Part shown: in pieces, positions 44,006-53,718 of the stretch
Position numbering within the stretch: the stretch's first letter is position 1
Layout: each line of letters opens with the position of its first letter
NCBI GenBank assembly: GCA_035765535.1
Contig: DASTXE010000002.1
Location: forward strand, 1 to 64,000
From: Rickettsiales bacterium
GTDB lineage: Bacteria > Pseudomonadota > Alphaproteobacteria > Rickettsiales > JABCZZ01
Length of the DNA stretch: 64,000 nucleotides
Reading direction: 5' to 3'
Program-made: the position numbers and the translations under genes
Notes under the pieces: model-generated
What the model saw: only the letters and a program-made list of their open reading frames with translations
Told to the model about the DNA's origin: nothing
Database searches by the model: none

Positions 44006-45787
44006 ATGGCGTCATCGGTCAGCGTAATTGTAGTAAGTTATTATACGGGGCCGACTCTCTGGCTCACGATCGCTTCGGCGCTTCGGCAACCTGAATGCCG
44101 GGAAATCATCATCGTCAATAACGGCAACATGACAGGCGTGGAAAAACGTCTGCGCGACCTCGCGGCCAAGGATCTGCGCGTGCGGCTGCTCTCCGGTCAT
44201 GGCAATGTCGGTTTCGGCAAGGCAAACAATATGGGCGTTGCCGTTGCCACGGGAGATTATGTTCTCCTGCTGAATCCGGACAGCTTGCTCTTTGAGGGAG
44301 CGCTCGCGAAAATGCTGGAAGAAATGGAACGCTGGCCGGAAAATACCATGGCCGGGTGTTACTTGATTAATCCCGACGGCAGCGAACAACGCGGCGGCAG
44401 AAGGGCCTTGCTGACACCGACTAATGCTGCGGCGGAAAGTTTCGGACTGGGCTTTCTCCTTCCGTCCGAGCAGCGGTTAAATCATAACCGCCTTCCCATG
44501 CCGGAAGCAACGCATGAAGTGCCCGCCATTTCGGGAGCGTTCATGATGCTATCCCGTTCATTTTACCAGCGGCTGGGCGGTTTTGACGAAGCCTATTTCC
44601 TGCATATGGAAGATATGGATTTCTGCTACCGCGTGCACAAAGCGGGCGGCAAAGTAATATGTGTACCGTCCGTTAGGGTCATGCATTTCCGCAGTACGAG
44701 CGAGGTGACAAGCGCGTTCATAGAGAAATTTAAAGCCAAAGGATTTATCCGTTATCTGGAGAAATTCTTCAGCGAGAACACCTCGAAAGCTCTACTGCTT
44801 TTGCTTCGTGCGGGGATCTATGCACGCCTGTGGATGAAGATTATCATGGGCAAGATTGATAGTATGTTTGTACCGCCGCTCGCAGGGAAGCAGGAAATAG
44901 CGCGGATCGCGCTGCTATATCGCCTCGCAGAATTTGAAGGGCGGGAAGAAAATCTGGCCGGGAAGACGCTCATGGTCACGGGATCGCATTCGCAATTAGG
45001 GCTATGCATTATCGGCAAAGCGCTGGCGCAGGGGGCGCAGGTTATCGCGGTCGATAAGGAAGCCCCTTTGCTGTTTAACCATACGCACCTGCAATGGCTG
45101 CAGAGCGATCTTTCCAAAGATGATGGGCGTGCGCAATGTGCCGCTCTGAAAGCGGATGTGTTGTTCCATGCCGCGCCGTTAGAGCTGCTTGCGGACTTGC
45201 TGCAGGAATTAAAGGAAAGCAGCGTGCACCGCGTGATAGCATTTGTGGACGGCCTAACAAAAGAAGAAAGAGATTCAGAAGCATTGGCGGCCTTATTCCG
45301 TACCGCCCGCGAGCGCATGTGCGATCTGACCTTGTTGAATCCGCAGGTTATGTATGGCGTCGGCCTGGACCGCAATATAACGGCAATTGCCGATATCATC
45401 CGCCGTTACGGCAATATCCCGATTTCCGGCAAGGGCAGTGGCCTCAGGAACCCCACGTATGTATTGGACGTAGCGGATGCGGCCCTGAAAGCGGCTGAAA
45501 ATCCGGCAACCTACGGCAGGCATTATGATATCGGGGGCAAGGAAAGCCTTGGCTACCGCGATATGATCATGCGGATCGCCGATTATATCGGTAAGCCCGT
45601 CCGCCTGGTGAAAGTGCCGTATATGCCTGCGATTATCGGGGCGCTCGGAGCGATTTACCAGCTGCCGCAGCTTAACGCGGTGATGGCACGCCGTATGAAC
45701 CGCGATATATCATTTGACAATCAGGCGGCGATAGAGGATTTTGGTTATTATCCAAGCGGTTTTCTGGAAAAAGACGTAACATTGTAG
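44006..45787 (+). CDS. GT2 glycosyltransferase fused to a NAD-dependent sugar epimerase/dehydratase domain
   Basis: 593 residues. Residues ~1-300: GT2 rhamnosyltransferase-like (SVIVVSYYTG, NNGNMTG, GNVGFGKANNMGV, LLLNPDSL as the DxD-equivalent, GAFMMLSRSFYQRLGGFDE, HMEDMDFCYRV). Residues ~315-593: Rossmann short-chain epimerase-like domain (MVTGSHSQLGLCIIGKAL, LLNPQVMYGVG, NPTYVLDVADA). The usual YxxxK pair is not clear in the second domain, so it may be a sugar-binding or reductase-like part. Probably makes and attaches a surface deoxysugar. 21 bases before the next gene. Confidence 0.82.
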   Translation: MASSVSVIVVSYYTGPTLWLTIASALRQPECREIIIVNNGNMTGVEKRLRDLAAKDLRVRLLSGHGNVGFGKANNMGVAVATGDYVLLLNPDSLLFEGALAKMLEEMERWPENTMAGCYLINPDGSEQRGGRRALLTPTNAAAESFGLGFLLPSEQRLNHNRLPMPEATHEVPAISGAFMMLSRSFYQRLGGFDEAYFLHMEDMDFCYRVHKAGGKVICVPSVRVMHFRSTSEVTSAFIEKFKAKGFIRYLEKFFSENTSKALLLLLRAGIYARLWMKIIMGKIDSMFVPPLAGKQEIARIALLYRLAEFEGREENLAGKTLMVTGSHSQLGLCIIGKALAQGAQVIAVDKEAPLLFNHTHLQWLQSDLSKDDGRAQCAALKADVLFHAAPLELLADLLQELKESSVHRVIAFVDGLTKEERDSEALAALFRTARERMCDLTLLNPQVMYGVGLDRNITAIADIIRRYGNIPISGKGSGLRNPTYVLDVADAALKAAENPATYGRHYDIGGKESLGYRDMIMRIADYIGKPVRLVKVPYMPAIIGALGAIYQLPQLNAVMARRMNRDISFDNQAAIEDFGYYPSGFLEKDVTL

Positions 45788-45808
45788 TGGAGCCGGCAGG
45801 ACAGGTTT

Positions 45809-46825
45809 ATGAATGCAAGCGAAGCGCTAGACTCATACCGTAAAGCAGATGCGGTGTTTATCGTCTGCCAGAATAATGCGAAAAGAATACTCGAAATCGC
45901 TGCGCTGAACGATGAAGCGGCGCGTGTGACAGGATACCAGAACGAAGAAATCGTCGGGCGGCCTCTGTCCCTGATTCTGCCAGAGCGCATCAATAGCCTG
46001 ATTGATGAATTCGTGGAATATGAAAACGATAAAACCGATCTGATGGGCGTGCTGACGAAAGTGCGCCAGTTCGCTATCCGCAAGAACGACGGCAAGGAAG
46101 CGGAATTCAAGCTGCGTATCGTTTGCGGCGAATCCATGGATAATAATCCCTGGTTCCATCTCGTGCTGGTAGATGAACAGCGTGTAAGGGATGCAAATGC
46201 ATTCCGCGCCATCATCAAGGAAAATTTTAAAGGACATGAGGTGCTCGATACGCGCACCGGCCTGCCGAACCGCCTGTCGCTGATCAAGGACATCGAACTG
46301 ATTACGTATTATGTGCGCGATAAGGGTATCACTGCTTCTTTCGCGGTGGCGGACATCAATAATTACGAACAGCTTCATGAGAAGTACGGTGAGGAAATCT
46401 GCAATGGGATGCAGCGCCATATCAGCGAAGTATTCCGCCAGAAAATGCGTACGGAAGATACAATTGGTACATTGTCCGAGCGCACGCTTGGCGTTGTGCT
46501 GGTCGGTGCATCGCAGGAAGAAGCCCGCATGGTGCTGAACCGCCTGCGCTGGGCGATCAGCGTGTCGCCCTTCCAGTGTGACGGGCAGGAAGTCGCTGCA
46601 CAGGTGAATCTTTGCTTCACGCAGATTGATGGCAAGGTAAGCAATCTGGAATTGCTGCAGAAATGTGAGCAGCATATGATCGACCAGCGTGCGACGGCGG
46701 CTAATTCACTGCAGCTCGTAGTAGCGCGGGAACGCCGCGGCGAGGTAGCGGTCGACCGGCGTAAGCAGAACATTCCCGTGGCGGTGGAACGCCGTTCGGG
46801 CGGTGAACGCCGCAGTAAGCCGTAA
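45809..46825 (+). CDS. PAS domain protein with degenerate GGDEF domain
   Basis: 338 residues, soluble. Residues ~10-135 PAS (ILEIAALNDEAARVTGYQNE, GRPLSLILPE); residues ~150-300 GGDEF fold with TGLPNRLSLIKDIE and VADINNYEQLHEKYG. The catalytic GG[DE]EF site is replaced by LSERT in GTLSERTLGVVL, so cyclic-di-GMP synthesis is not expected; it may act as a sensor or binding protein. C-terminal tail is Arg-rich (AVERRSGGERRSKP). Same strand and close to the GT2 fusion, so possibly co-transcribed. Confidence 0.8.
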   Translation: MNASEALDSYRKADAVFIVCQNNAKRILEIAALNDEAARVTGYQNEEIVGRPLSLILPERINSLIDEFVEYENDKTDLMGVLTKVRQFAIRKNDGKEAEFKLRIVCGESMDNNPWFHLVLVDEQRVRDANAFRAIIKENFKGHEVLDTRTGLPNRLSLIKDIELITYYVRDKGITASFAVADINNYEQLHEKYGEEICNGMQRHISEVFRQKMRTEDTIGTLSERTLGVVLVGASQEEARMVLNRLRWAISVSPFQCDGQEVAAQVNLCFTQIDGKVSNLELLQKCEQHMIDQRATAANSLQLVVARERRGEVAVDRRKQNIPVAVERRSGGERRSKP

Positions 46826-46906
46826 TAAGGCATTACACAGGTTTCAGGTGACAGGGGCGGCCGGCTTGTTATAAACTATCCGGAAAGAATACTTGGCCCG
46901 GATAAT

Positions 46907-47497
46907 ATGACTACATCGCTTGATTCATTGATCTCTCTCTTTGCAAAACTGCCCGGCTTAGGGCCGCGCTCTGCGCGTCGGGTCGTGCTGCATCTCGTGC
47001 GTAATCGTGAGAAATTACTAGGGCCTCTCGCAGCATCGCTCGCAGAGGCGGGGGAAACGATCCGCGACTGTTCCATATGCGGCAATCTTGATGTGAGCGA
47101 TCCATGCAATATATGCAGTGACGAACGGCGCGATAAGACGCAAATTTGTGTGGTCGAAGAAGTGGCGGATCTGTGGGCTATCGAACGTAGCGGCATGTTC
47201 CGCGGCGGTTACCATGTGTTGGGAGGCGTGCTTTCAGCGCTGGATGGAAAAGGGCCTGATCAGCTGAATATTGACAGTCTTGTCTCCAGGGCTTCTTCCG
47301 TCATAGTGGGCGAAGTGATTCTGGCGACCAACGCGACCGTAGAAGGCCAGACGACAGCGCATTATATCAGCGACCGGCTCGCAAACAGCAATGTCCGCAT
47401 TTCAAGGCTGGCGCACGGTATTCCCATTGGTGGCGAGTTGGATTATCTCGATGACGGAACATTGGGCGCTGCGCTCAAGGCCAGGATTGCCGTCTAG
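46907..47497 (+). CDS. recR: Recombination protein RecR
   Basis: 196 residues. HhH motif ([20 protein letters not shown]), four-Cys zinc finger ([16 protein letters not shown]), Toprim domain ([14 protein letters not shown]) and Walker-B-like C-terminus. Works with RecO/RecF in loading RecA at gaps. dnaX and the YbaB gene that usually precede it are not here. The stop overlaps that of the convergent gene by 4 bases (CTAG). Confidence 0.94.
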   Translation: MTTSLDSLISLFAKLPGLGPRSARRVVLHLVRNREKLLGPLAASLAEAGETIRDCSICGNLDVSDPCNICSDERRDKTQICVVEEVADLWAIERSGMFRGGYHVLGGVLSALDGKGPDQLNIDSLVSRASSVIVGEVILATNATVEGQTTAHYISDRLANSNVRISRLAHGIPIGGELDYLDDGTLGAALKARIAV

Positions 47498-48450
47498 GAA
47501 GCGCTTTCCCAGCCGAATGCGGTGATAAAAACACCCTCGGAAAGAATATAAGAATCTTTGACTGCGATAGAATCGTGCAGATTAGTGTTCCTGTTTGCAG
47601 GCTCTATGAATTCGGAAGCTTGAGCACGGAGCCACTTGGAATGGCAGGGAAGTACAAGGCAATGCTGTGTATGTTCGAGAAGCAATGTGCCCAGCGAACG
47701 GTTTTCCATATCGGCATAATCTTCTGCGCGCAGTAAGATGCATTTACGTTCATGCTGCGCATGATCGAGCGCTTTCTGGCATTGTATAAACTGGCCGGGC
47801 GCGAGCATGGCCGCTTCTTCACATAACAGCCGCGGATCGTAAAGCGTCATGCCGCTATCCCATAACCCGCCCTGGCTGATAAGAACGCGTGCGAAGGTCT
47901 CATCCGCCCGCTCGGTAAAAACGCCCACCTTGCATAACGGGCCATCCTGCACATTCTGCCCCGGAACAATATAGCTATGGTGTGAGTCTGCATTGGCGGC
48001 AGGTGTTCCGAACAGGACAAAATTCGTCATTCCCGCTGCTGCAGCAGCATGAGATACCGCATTATGGAAATCTTCTTCCTGCTCCATGATATGGTCGGCT
48101 GGCAGTATGAGATGCAGCATGTCCTCAAGATGTTCGCTAAGAGCGGAAATAATCACGGCCGCGGAATTGTGGCGTGCTTCCGGCTCCAGAAAAATAATGG
48201 CATCGTTGATATCCATTCGCTTCAGGTCTGCCAGAATGAAAAAGATATGTTCGATATGCGCCACGATAATGGGCGCGGCGTAACGCGTACGGTCACTGAC
48301 ACGTTTCAGCGTAATGGAGAACAGGGAATCTTGTGTGGAAGATTGCGCAAAAGATGCGGAGGAATGCGCAAACGAAACGGGCCACGGTTTCTTGTCGAAA
48401 CCATTACAAAGTATGACCGGCCGAACTCCCGCTGCATTGATGTCGCTCAT
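47494..48450 (-). CDS. Degenerate mannose-1-phosphate guanylyltransferase-like protein
   Basis: 318 residues. Alignment by eye to ManC/AlgA-type enzymes is clear in order: [83 protein letters not shown]. The nucleotide loop GGSGTRLWPLSR is changed to [12 protein letters not shown] and the EKP motif to TER, so GDP-mannose synthesis is doubtful. The protein may be regulatory, structural or a paralogue with another substrate. No isomerase domain. Confidence 0.72.
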   Translation of the reverse strand: MSDINAAGVRPVILCNGFDKKPWPVSFAHSSASFAQSSTQDSLFSITLKRVSDRTRYAAPIIVAHIEHIFFILADLKRMDINDAIIFLEPEARHNSAAVIISALSEHLEDMLHLILPADHIMEQEEDFHNAVSHAAAAAGMTNFVLFGTPAANADSHHSYIVPGQNVQDGPLCKVGVFTERADETFARVLISQGGLWDSGMTLYDPRLLCEEAAMLAPGQFIQCQKALDHAQHERKCILLRAEDYADMENRSLGTLLLEHTQHCLVLPCHSKWLRAQASEFIEPANRNTNLHDSIAVKDSYILSEGVFITAFGWESAS

Positions 48451-48565
48451 CTAAGCCGCCTGTGATTGCTCGAAAACGCAGACAGCAATACACTCAAATG
48501 TTGCCTAAGGGAAAAAATAATACAACTCGGGCGTGGGTTTCCAACGCCATATGGCAAATAAGTCA

Positions 48566-49765
48566 CTATACTTTGCGGTGCTTGGTATCCGGTAGGAATA
48601 CTGTAAGCAGGCCGAGCGCCGGAAGCCACGCACAAAGCCCGTAGACATAAGTGATACTGGTAGCATCCGCCAGCCTGCCGAGCAGCGCCGCTCCGAGGCC
48701 GCCCATTCCGAAAGCAAAGCCGAAGAATAATCCTGCGATTGTGCCAGGCTTGCCGGGAATGAGTTCCTGTGCATAAACGATAATTGCGGAGAAGGCGGAA
48801 GCGATGATCACGCCGATAACGAAACTCAGCACGATAGTCCATGTGAGATCGGCGTGAGGCAGCATAAGCGTAAACGGCAGCACTCCAAGAATAGAGCCCC
48901 AGATAACGCGCTTGCGGCCAATCAGATCGCCGATATGACCGCCCGACAACGTGCCGATGGCAACGGCACCCAGAAAGATGAACAGGTAAAACTGGGAATC
49001 CTGCACCGAAACACCGAACTTATGCATCAGGTAGAAGGTGTAGTAATTATTGATGCTGGCAAGATAGAAAAACTTTGAGAACATCAGCAGCATCAGCACG
49101 GCGATAGCTCCGATAATCCGTCCCCGCGAGAATGCGAGGGGTTGCGCGGCAGAAGCTTTCGCCCTGCCGGTGCGTACATGATGCGTATGATACCAGCGGC
49201 TGGCGAAGGTCAGCACGCCAATGGCTGCCAGCGCTGCGAAAGAGAACCATGCAATACTGTGCTGCCCATGCGGCAGAATGACGTAAGCCGCAATCAGCGG
49301 ACCGAATGCTGTGCCCGCATTCCCGCCCACCTGGAAGAAGGACTGGGCAAAACCATGCCTGCCGCCGGAAGCCGCGCGTGCCATGCGGGAGGATTCAGGG
49401 TGAAAGACGGAAGAGCCGCTGCCCACTAAAGCCGCACCCAGGAGAATGGTATAAAAATGCCCTGCCATGGAAAGCGTCAGCAATCCGCTGAGCGTCAGCC
49501 CCATGCCAAAGGGAAGGGAATAAGGCTTGGGCCGTTTGTCCGTATATAACCCGATCATAGGCTGCAGCAGCGATGCGGTCAGCTGGTAGGTCAGCGTAAT
49601 CAGGCCTATCTGGGTGAAGTTCAGCGAAAAGCTGTTTTTAAGAATCGGGTAGATCGAAGGCAGCAGCGACTGAATCATGTCGTTGAGAAAATGGCTGAAA
49701 CTCAGGGCCAGTAGAATGCCCATCGCGACGGATTTTTCGTCGTAATGCTTTACGGTATCGTTCAT
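48566..49765 (-). CDS. MFS transporter, fosmidomycin-resistance (Fsr) type, copy 1
   Basis: 399 residues, 12 membrane helices. FSHFLNDMIQSLLPSIYPIL in helix 1, SSVFHPESSRMARAASGGRHG between helices 4 and 5 and FFQVGGNAGTAFGP are signatures of the Fsr subfamily. Proton-driven efflux is the family role; substrate not predictable. Second gene of a tandem pair, 54 bases after copy 2. Confidence 0.88.
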   Translation of the reverse strand: MNDTVKHYDEKSVAMGILLALSFSHFLNDMIQSLLPSIYPILKNSFSLNFTQIGLITLTYQLTASLLQPMIGLYTDKRPKPYSLPFGMGLTLSGLLTLSMAGHFYTILLGAALVGSGSSVFHPESSRMARAASGGRHGFAQSFFQVGGNAGTAFGPLIAAYVILPHGQHSIAWFSFAALAAIGVLTFASRWYHTHHVRTGRAKASAAQPLAFSRGRIIGAIAVLMLLMFSKFFYLASINNYYTFYLMHKFGVSVQDSQFYLFIFLGAVAIGTLSGGHIGDLIGRKRVIWGSILGVLPFTLMLPHADLTWTIVLSFVIGVIIASAFSAIIVYAQELIPGKPGTIAGLFFGFAFGMGGLGAALLGRLADATSITYVYGLCAWLPALGLLTVFLPDTKHRKV

Positions 49766-49819
49766 GATGCTTATGCCAAAACTGCTTGCGGAAGGCGCAT
49801 AATAAAGGCAAAAGCACCC

Positions 49820-51040
49820 TTAATCAATATAAATTACCTGCTTTGGCAGTCTTCTTGTGTCCGGCAGGAACACGGTGAGCAGTCCGATGGCCGGAAGCCA
49901 TGCGCAGAATTGATACACAAGCTCAATGCTGATTTTATCGGCTAGTTTTCCTAAGGCAATTGCGCCGGTAGCGGACATGCCGAAAGCGAAGCCGAAGAAG
50001 ATGCCCGATATGGTGCCGGGCTTGCCCGGAATAAGCTCCTGCGCATACACAATGATGGTAGTCAGTGCCGATGCCAGAATGAAGCCGATGATGAAGCTCA
50101 GCACGACGGTATAGAACAGGTCGGCATAAGGCAGCATAACGGTGAATGGCAGGGGGCCGAGTATGGAAATCCAGATGACGCGCTTGCGGCCGAACCGGTC
50201 GCCGATCGGGCCGCCAGCGAGCGTGCCGAGCGCAATCGCACCAAGGAATATGAACAGGTCAATCTGCGCCTCATGCACGGGGATATAAAATTTATTCATG
50301 AGGTAGAACATGTAGTAATTATTCATGCTGGCGATATAGAAATATTTGGAGAAGATCAATAGCATCAGAATGAAAATGGACATTGCGAGCTTGCGCGGGG
50401 GCACGGTGGCAAGCGTGGTTTTAGCGCGCACCGGCTGAAAAACCTGTTTGCGGATATAATGGGCTTTGTACCAGAGGCTGGCGAACACAAGCAGGCCGAT
50501 GGCCAGCAGTGCGTCTGCCGAGAACCAGCAGATGCTCTGTTGTCCGTTAGGCAATACAAGATAAGCTGCAAGCAGCGGGCCGAAAGCCGTACCTGCGTTA
50601 CCGCCCACCTGAAAGAATGACTGTGCCAGGCCATGTTTGCCGCCGGAAGCTGCACGAGTCATACGCGAAGCTTCCGGATGGAAGATTGCCGATCCGGTGC
50701 CGATAAATGCGGCACTCATTAATATGGTTATGAATTGGTCCGCATGGGATAGGAGAATGATACCGGTCAGCATAAGCACCATGCCGAACGGTAATGAATA
50801 GGTCTTAGGGTTTTTATCCGTATAAATGCCCACCGCTGGCTGAAGAAGGGACGATGTGAGCTGATAAGTCATTGTAATTGTACCGATTTGGGTAAAATTC
50901 AATGCCAGCGAAGCCTTTAAAATTGGATAAATAGAGAACAGCAGCGACTGGAGCATGTCGTTGATAAAGTGACTGAAGCTTAGTGCCAGTAATATGTTTA
51001 CAGACACAGCTCCGCCAGAGGATCCCTTTGTACTTGCCAT
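49820..51040 (-). CDS. MFS transporter, fosmidomycin-resistance (Fsr) type, copy 2
   Basis: 406 residues. Nearly the same sequence layout as the following gene (FSHFINDMLQSLLFSIYPIL, SAIFHPEASRMTRAASGGKHG, FFQVGGNAGTAFGP). It lies upstream of copy 1 in the same direction, so a gene duplication followed by divergence is clear. The first gene of the pair and probably the promoter-proximal one. Confidence 0.88.
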   Translation of the reverse strand: MASTKGSSGGAVSVNILLALSFSHFINDMLQSLLFSIYPILKASLALNFTQIGTITMTYQLTSSLLQPAVGIYTDKNPKTYSLPFGMVLMLTGIILLSHADQFITILMSAAFIGTGSAIFHPEASRMTRAASGGKHGLAQSFFQVGGNAGTAFGPLLAAYLVLPNGQQSICWFSADALLAIGLLVFASLWYKAHYIRKQVFQPVRAKTTLATVPPRKLAMSIFILMLLIFSKYFYIASMNNYYMFYLMNKFYIPVHEAQIDLFIFLGAIALGTLAGGPIGDRFGRKRVIWISILGPLPFTVMLPYADLFYTVVLSFIIGFILASALTTIIVYAQELIPGKPGTISGIFFGFAFGMSATGAIALGKLADKISIELVYQFCAWLPAIGLLTVFLPDTRRLPKQVIYID

Positions 51041-51215
51041 AATGATACCTTAAGTGAGATAGCAGTAGGCATTTTGTAGAGAACTCGACGCACGCACTTG
51101 CTTATCAACTTTGGAAATAGCAGAAAACCGCGAAAAAGTCATGAAATATGAACGTTTCAGTTGCAAATAATAAAGTAGTTTTTTTGAGAAAACTGCTATA
51201 TTATCAACGCGCTTT

Positions 51216-51244
51216 TTGTAACGAAACTGTCACATTTCGGTGAC
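51216..51244 (+). promoter_or_regulatory. Pho-box-like triple repeat upstream of ubiA
   Basis: TTGTAAC-GAAA-CTGTCAC-ATTT-CGGTGAC: three 7-base elements spaced by 4-base A/T-rich linkers, the 11-base phasing of PhoB sites. It ends 14 bases before the assigned start codon, which is closer than expected for activation of that start. Confidence 0.4.
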
Positions 51245-51258
51245 CCGGGTAATCCGCC

Positions 51259-52152
51259 GTGGAACACATAGCCCGATATTTTTCTTTTGTCCAGCGCCCC
51301 TTTAATGCCGTAATCAGCCGGTGGCCTTCCTATGCCCGGCTGATGCGTCTCGGCCAGCCTGTGGGCATATTTCTGCTGCTTTGGCCATGCTGGTGGTCGC
51401 TTGCGCTTGCGCAGCATGCAATGCCGTCATTCGGCCTGCTGGTGCTGTTTGCGGTAGGGGCCGTGGCGATGCGCAGTGCCGGCTGTATCATAAACGATAT
51501 GCTGGACCGTGACTTTGACCGTCATGTTGAACGCACGCGCACTCGCCCGCTTGCCAGCGGCGAAATCACGATGCGGCAGGCGGCATATACGTTACTGGCC
51601 TTGCTGGTGCTGTCGTTGCTGATCGTCCTTTGTATGAATCTGATGGCATTTAAGCTTGCCGCTTTTTCTCTGGTGCTGGTAGCGTCCTATCCGCTGATGA
51701 AGCGCATCACATGGTGGCCGCAGGCATTTCTCGGAATCACCTTTAACTGGGGAGCATTGATGGGGTGGGCCGCTGTCAATGGCGATGTGGCGTTGCCTGC
51801 CATACTATTATATATAGGCGGTATCTTCTGGACGCTGGGTTATGACACGATATATGCACACCAGGACAAAGCGGATGATATGAGGATCGGTGTGAAGTCC
51901 ACGGCACTTCGACTGGGAGAAGAGAGTCGTTTCTGGATTACATTATTTTATGTGGCGGCAGCCCTTTTGTGGGCAGTAGCCGGAATTACCGCAGGCAACA
52001 ATTGGCGCTATTATATAGGCCTGATGGCAGTAGCTGCGCATTTTGCATGGCAGCTGCATATAGTGAACATTAATGATCCTGCAAATTGCCTCCGTGTTTT
52101 CCGCTCCAACTCCGTGCTGGGATTGATCCTGTTTCTGGCGCTGGTGGTGTAA
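51259..52152 (+). CDS. ubiA: 4-hydroxybenzoate polyprenyltransferase
   Basis: 297 residues, 8-9 membrane helices. Attaches the polyprenyl chain to 4-hydroxybenzoate in ubiquinone synthesis. Two Asp-rich Mg-diphosphate motifs: NDMLDRDFD and DKADDMRIGVKS (after YAHQ). GTG start with weak ribosome site; an ATG at residue 29 (51343) is an alternative, and the family usually begins near YARLMRLGQPVG, so the first 25 residues may be untranslated. Confidence 0.93.
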   Translation: MEHIARYFSFVQRPFNAVISRWPSYARLMRLGQPVGIFLLLWPCWWSLALAQHAMPSFGLLVLFAVGAVAMRSAGCIINDMLDRDFDRHVERTRTRPLASGEITMRQAAYTLLALLVLSLLIVLCMNLMAFKLAAFSLVLVASYPLMKRITWWPQAFLGITFNWGALMGWAAVNGDVALPAILLYIGGIFWTLGYDTIYAHQDKADDMRIGVKSTALRLGEESRFWITLFYVAAALLWAVAGITAGNNWRYYIGLMAVAAHFAWQLHIVNINDPANCLRVFRSNSVLGLILFLALVV

Positions 52153-52163
52153 GGCTTAGTGTA

Positions 52164-53006
52164 TTACCGTTTACGCTGCTGCATCTCAATATCTATGCCA
52201 CGTTCCTGCAGGGCTAATGTGGCATGTCGCATAATACCGCCAAACCCCTTATTGTCCGGATGTGATGCATGAATGGTAATTACACTGGTATCGCCATTTT
52301 TTTTAACGGAGATTCCGTCTCTGCCTAGCGCCTCTCTGAGACCTGCTTCCACGACGGCATCCGGGTCGTGTAATGTTAGAGTAATAATACGATCAGTCGG
52401 TTCAGATCGTCTTTGAGTGCCTGCAACACTGGCCTGGATGTCGGTCTCCTCACCGGCCAGTACTCCAGCCAGTTTTACCGCCGCATCTCTTGCTGCTTCA
52501 ATATATTTATGATCGAATTGATTGCCCGTAGGTAGGGCTGTCCTAGAGTAATAATAATTTTGTCCTTCTTCATCCTTATCCAAATCGGCATATGCATCGC
52601 TGACTTTATTCGTTAATTTTCTCAATTGCATAGTGTCCGCAGAGAAAGTAATTTCTACGCCTGTATGATTCTGATCTTTGAAATCTTGTTTATTTGCGTT
52701 GATTCCGGCCTGTTCTAGAAAGGTTTCTACAGACGATATGAATTGGTCCGTTTTGGCTTGATTATGTTCTATGTCCTTATCCCTAGGAGCCATCCGTCTC
52801 GCTTCTATCTTCTTGTTTGTATAAGAGATCCTTATACTATATTGGCTATCTGTATCCGGAATCTGCGTTAATTCCAATAAGTGCTCGGCGTAAGGCTGAC
52901 CATCTATATATTTGATTCTGCCATTAAATGCTGCAAGAGCCTTATCTAAACTCGAAAGCTCATTATTATTATCGTTTCGTTTTAATATTTTATCTAAAAA
53001 GCTCAT
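52164..53006 (-). CDS. Unknown protein
   Basis: 280 residues, hydrophilic, mixed alpha/beta, no signal peptide or membrane helix. MSFLDKILKRNDNNN at the start; internal FKDQNHTGVEITFSADTMQL and IITLTLHDPDAVVEAGL; a basic end (MQQRKR). It looks like two repeated halves of alternating strand and helix, but this was not measurable by eye. A/T-rich codon use; convergent with ubiA (11 bases between stops). No family recognised. Confidence 0.5.
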   Translation of the reverse strand: MSFLDKILKRNDNNNELSSLDKALAAFNGRIKYIDGQPYAEHLLELTQIPDTDSQYSIRISYTNKKIEARRMAPRDKDIEHNQAKTDQFISSVETFLEQAGINANKQDFKDQNHTGVEITFSADTMQLRKLTNKVSDAYADLDKDEEGQNYYYSRTALPTGNQFDHKYIEAARDAAVKLAGVLAGEETDIQASVAGTQRRSEPTDRIITLTLHDPDAVVEAGLREALGRDGISVKKNGDTSVITIHASHPDNKGFGGIMRHATLALQERGIDIEMQQRKR

Positions 53007-53165
53007 TATATTTTCCGCATGTTAAAAGTTATATTAAAGGAATAATATTAAGGATTAATTAATGCTTGTTGAATTCTCCCGGCGTAATGCCGGTAGGGCT
53101 GGAATTGCAAAAAATAATTTTGTACAAACCTATCTGTAAAAGATTAAGTATACAGGGGAAGAACC

Positions 53166-53519
53166 ATGTCCGCAGTCACGATTTATCACAATCCGGCGTG
53201 CAGCACGTCACGCAATGTGCTGGAAATGATACGTAACACAGGCGTAGAGCCGCAGGTTGTTGAGTATTTAAAAAATCCGCCCAGCCGTGCTGAACTTGCC
53301 AGACTGGTAAAGCAAAGTGGGTTGAGTGTGCGGGAAGTGTTGCGTCAGAACTCCGAGCCGTATGAAACTCTGGGGCTTGCGGATCCGAAATGGAGCGACG
53401 ATGAACTCCTCGATTTTATGGCGCAGCATCCGGTTTTAATGAACAGGCCGATCGTTACTACGCCGCGCGGTGTTCGTCTATGTCGACCCAAGGAAAAAGT
53501 ACTGGAGATATTACCCTAG
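53166..53519 (+). CDS. arsC: Arsenate reductase (ArsC, glutaredoxin-dependent type)
   Basis: 117 residues, thioredoxin-like. Catalytic Cys12 in HNPACSTSRN; PIVTTPRG is the conserved cis-Pro region. Reduces arsenate to arsenite with glutathione/glutaredoxin. GGGGAAG upstream of ATG 53166. No arsR, arsB or acr3 next to it, so it is a single gene. The family also contains YfgD/Spx-like members with other roles. Confidence 0.87.
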   Translation: MSAVTIYHNPACSTSRNVLEMIRNTGVEPQVVEYLKNPPSRAELARLVKQSGLSVREVLRQNSEPYETLGLADPKWSDDELLDFMAQHPVLMNRPIVTTPRGVRLCRPKEKVLEILP

Positions 53520-53591
53520 CGTTTCTGGACTTCCATCAATTAATTACCTCTAATATTAATATTAAAATTATTTATATTATAAACCAATAGG

Positions 53592-53597
53592 TATAAT
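53592..53597 (+). promoter_or_regulatory. Possible -10 box upstream of bamA
   Basis: TATAAT at 53592-53597 in a strongly A/T-rich region (53540-53600); a -35 box is not convincing. Another TATAAC stands at 53692, near the start of bamA. Confidence 0.3.
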
Positions 53598-53718
53598 TTA
53601 GCGGCCTGTTTCACTATATATGGAGACGGTCTGCATTCCGTCAGTGAATTACAGCTTGATTTCACGCCGGTTTTCCACCATGAATAGCTGCGTATAACTT
53701 GCAGGATGTGGAAATATA

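Noticed and set aside
48447..48842. 131-codon ORF across the end of an MFS gene
   Set aside because: Overlaps the transporter on the same strand in another frame, without ribosome site or family motif.
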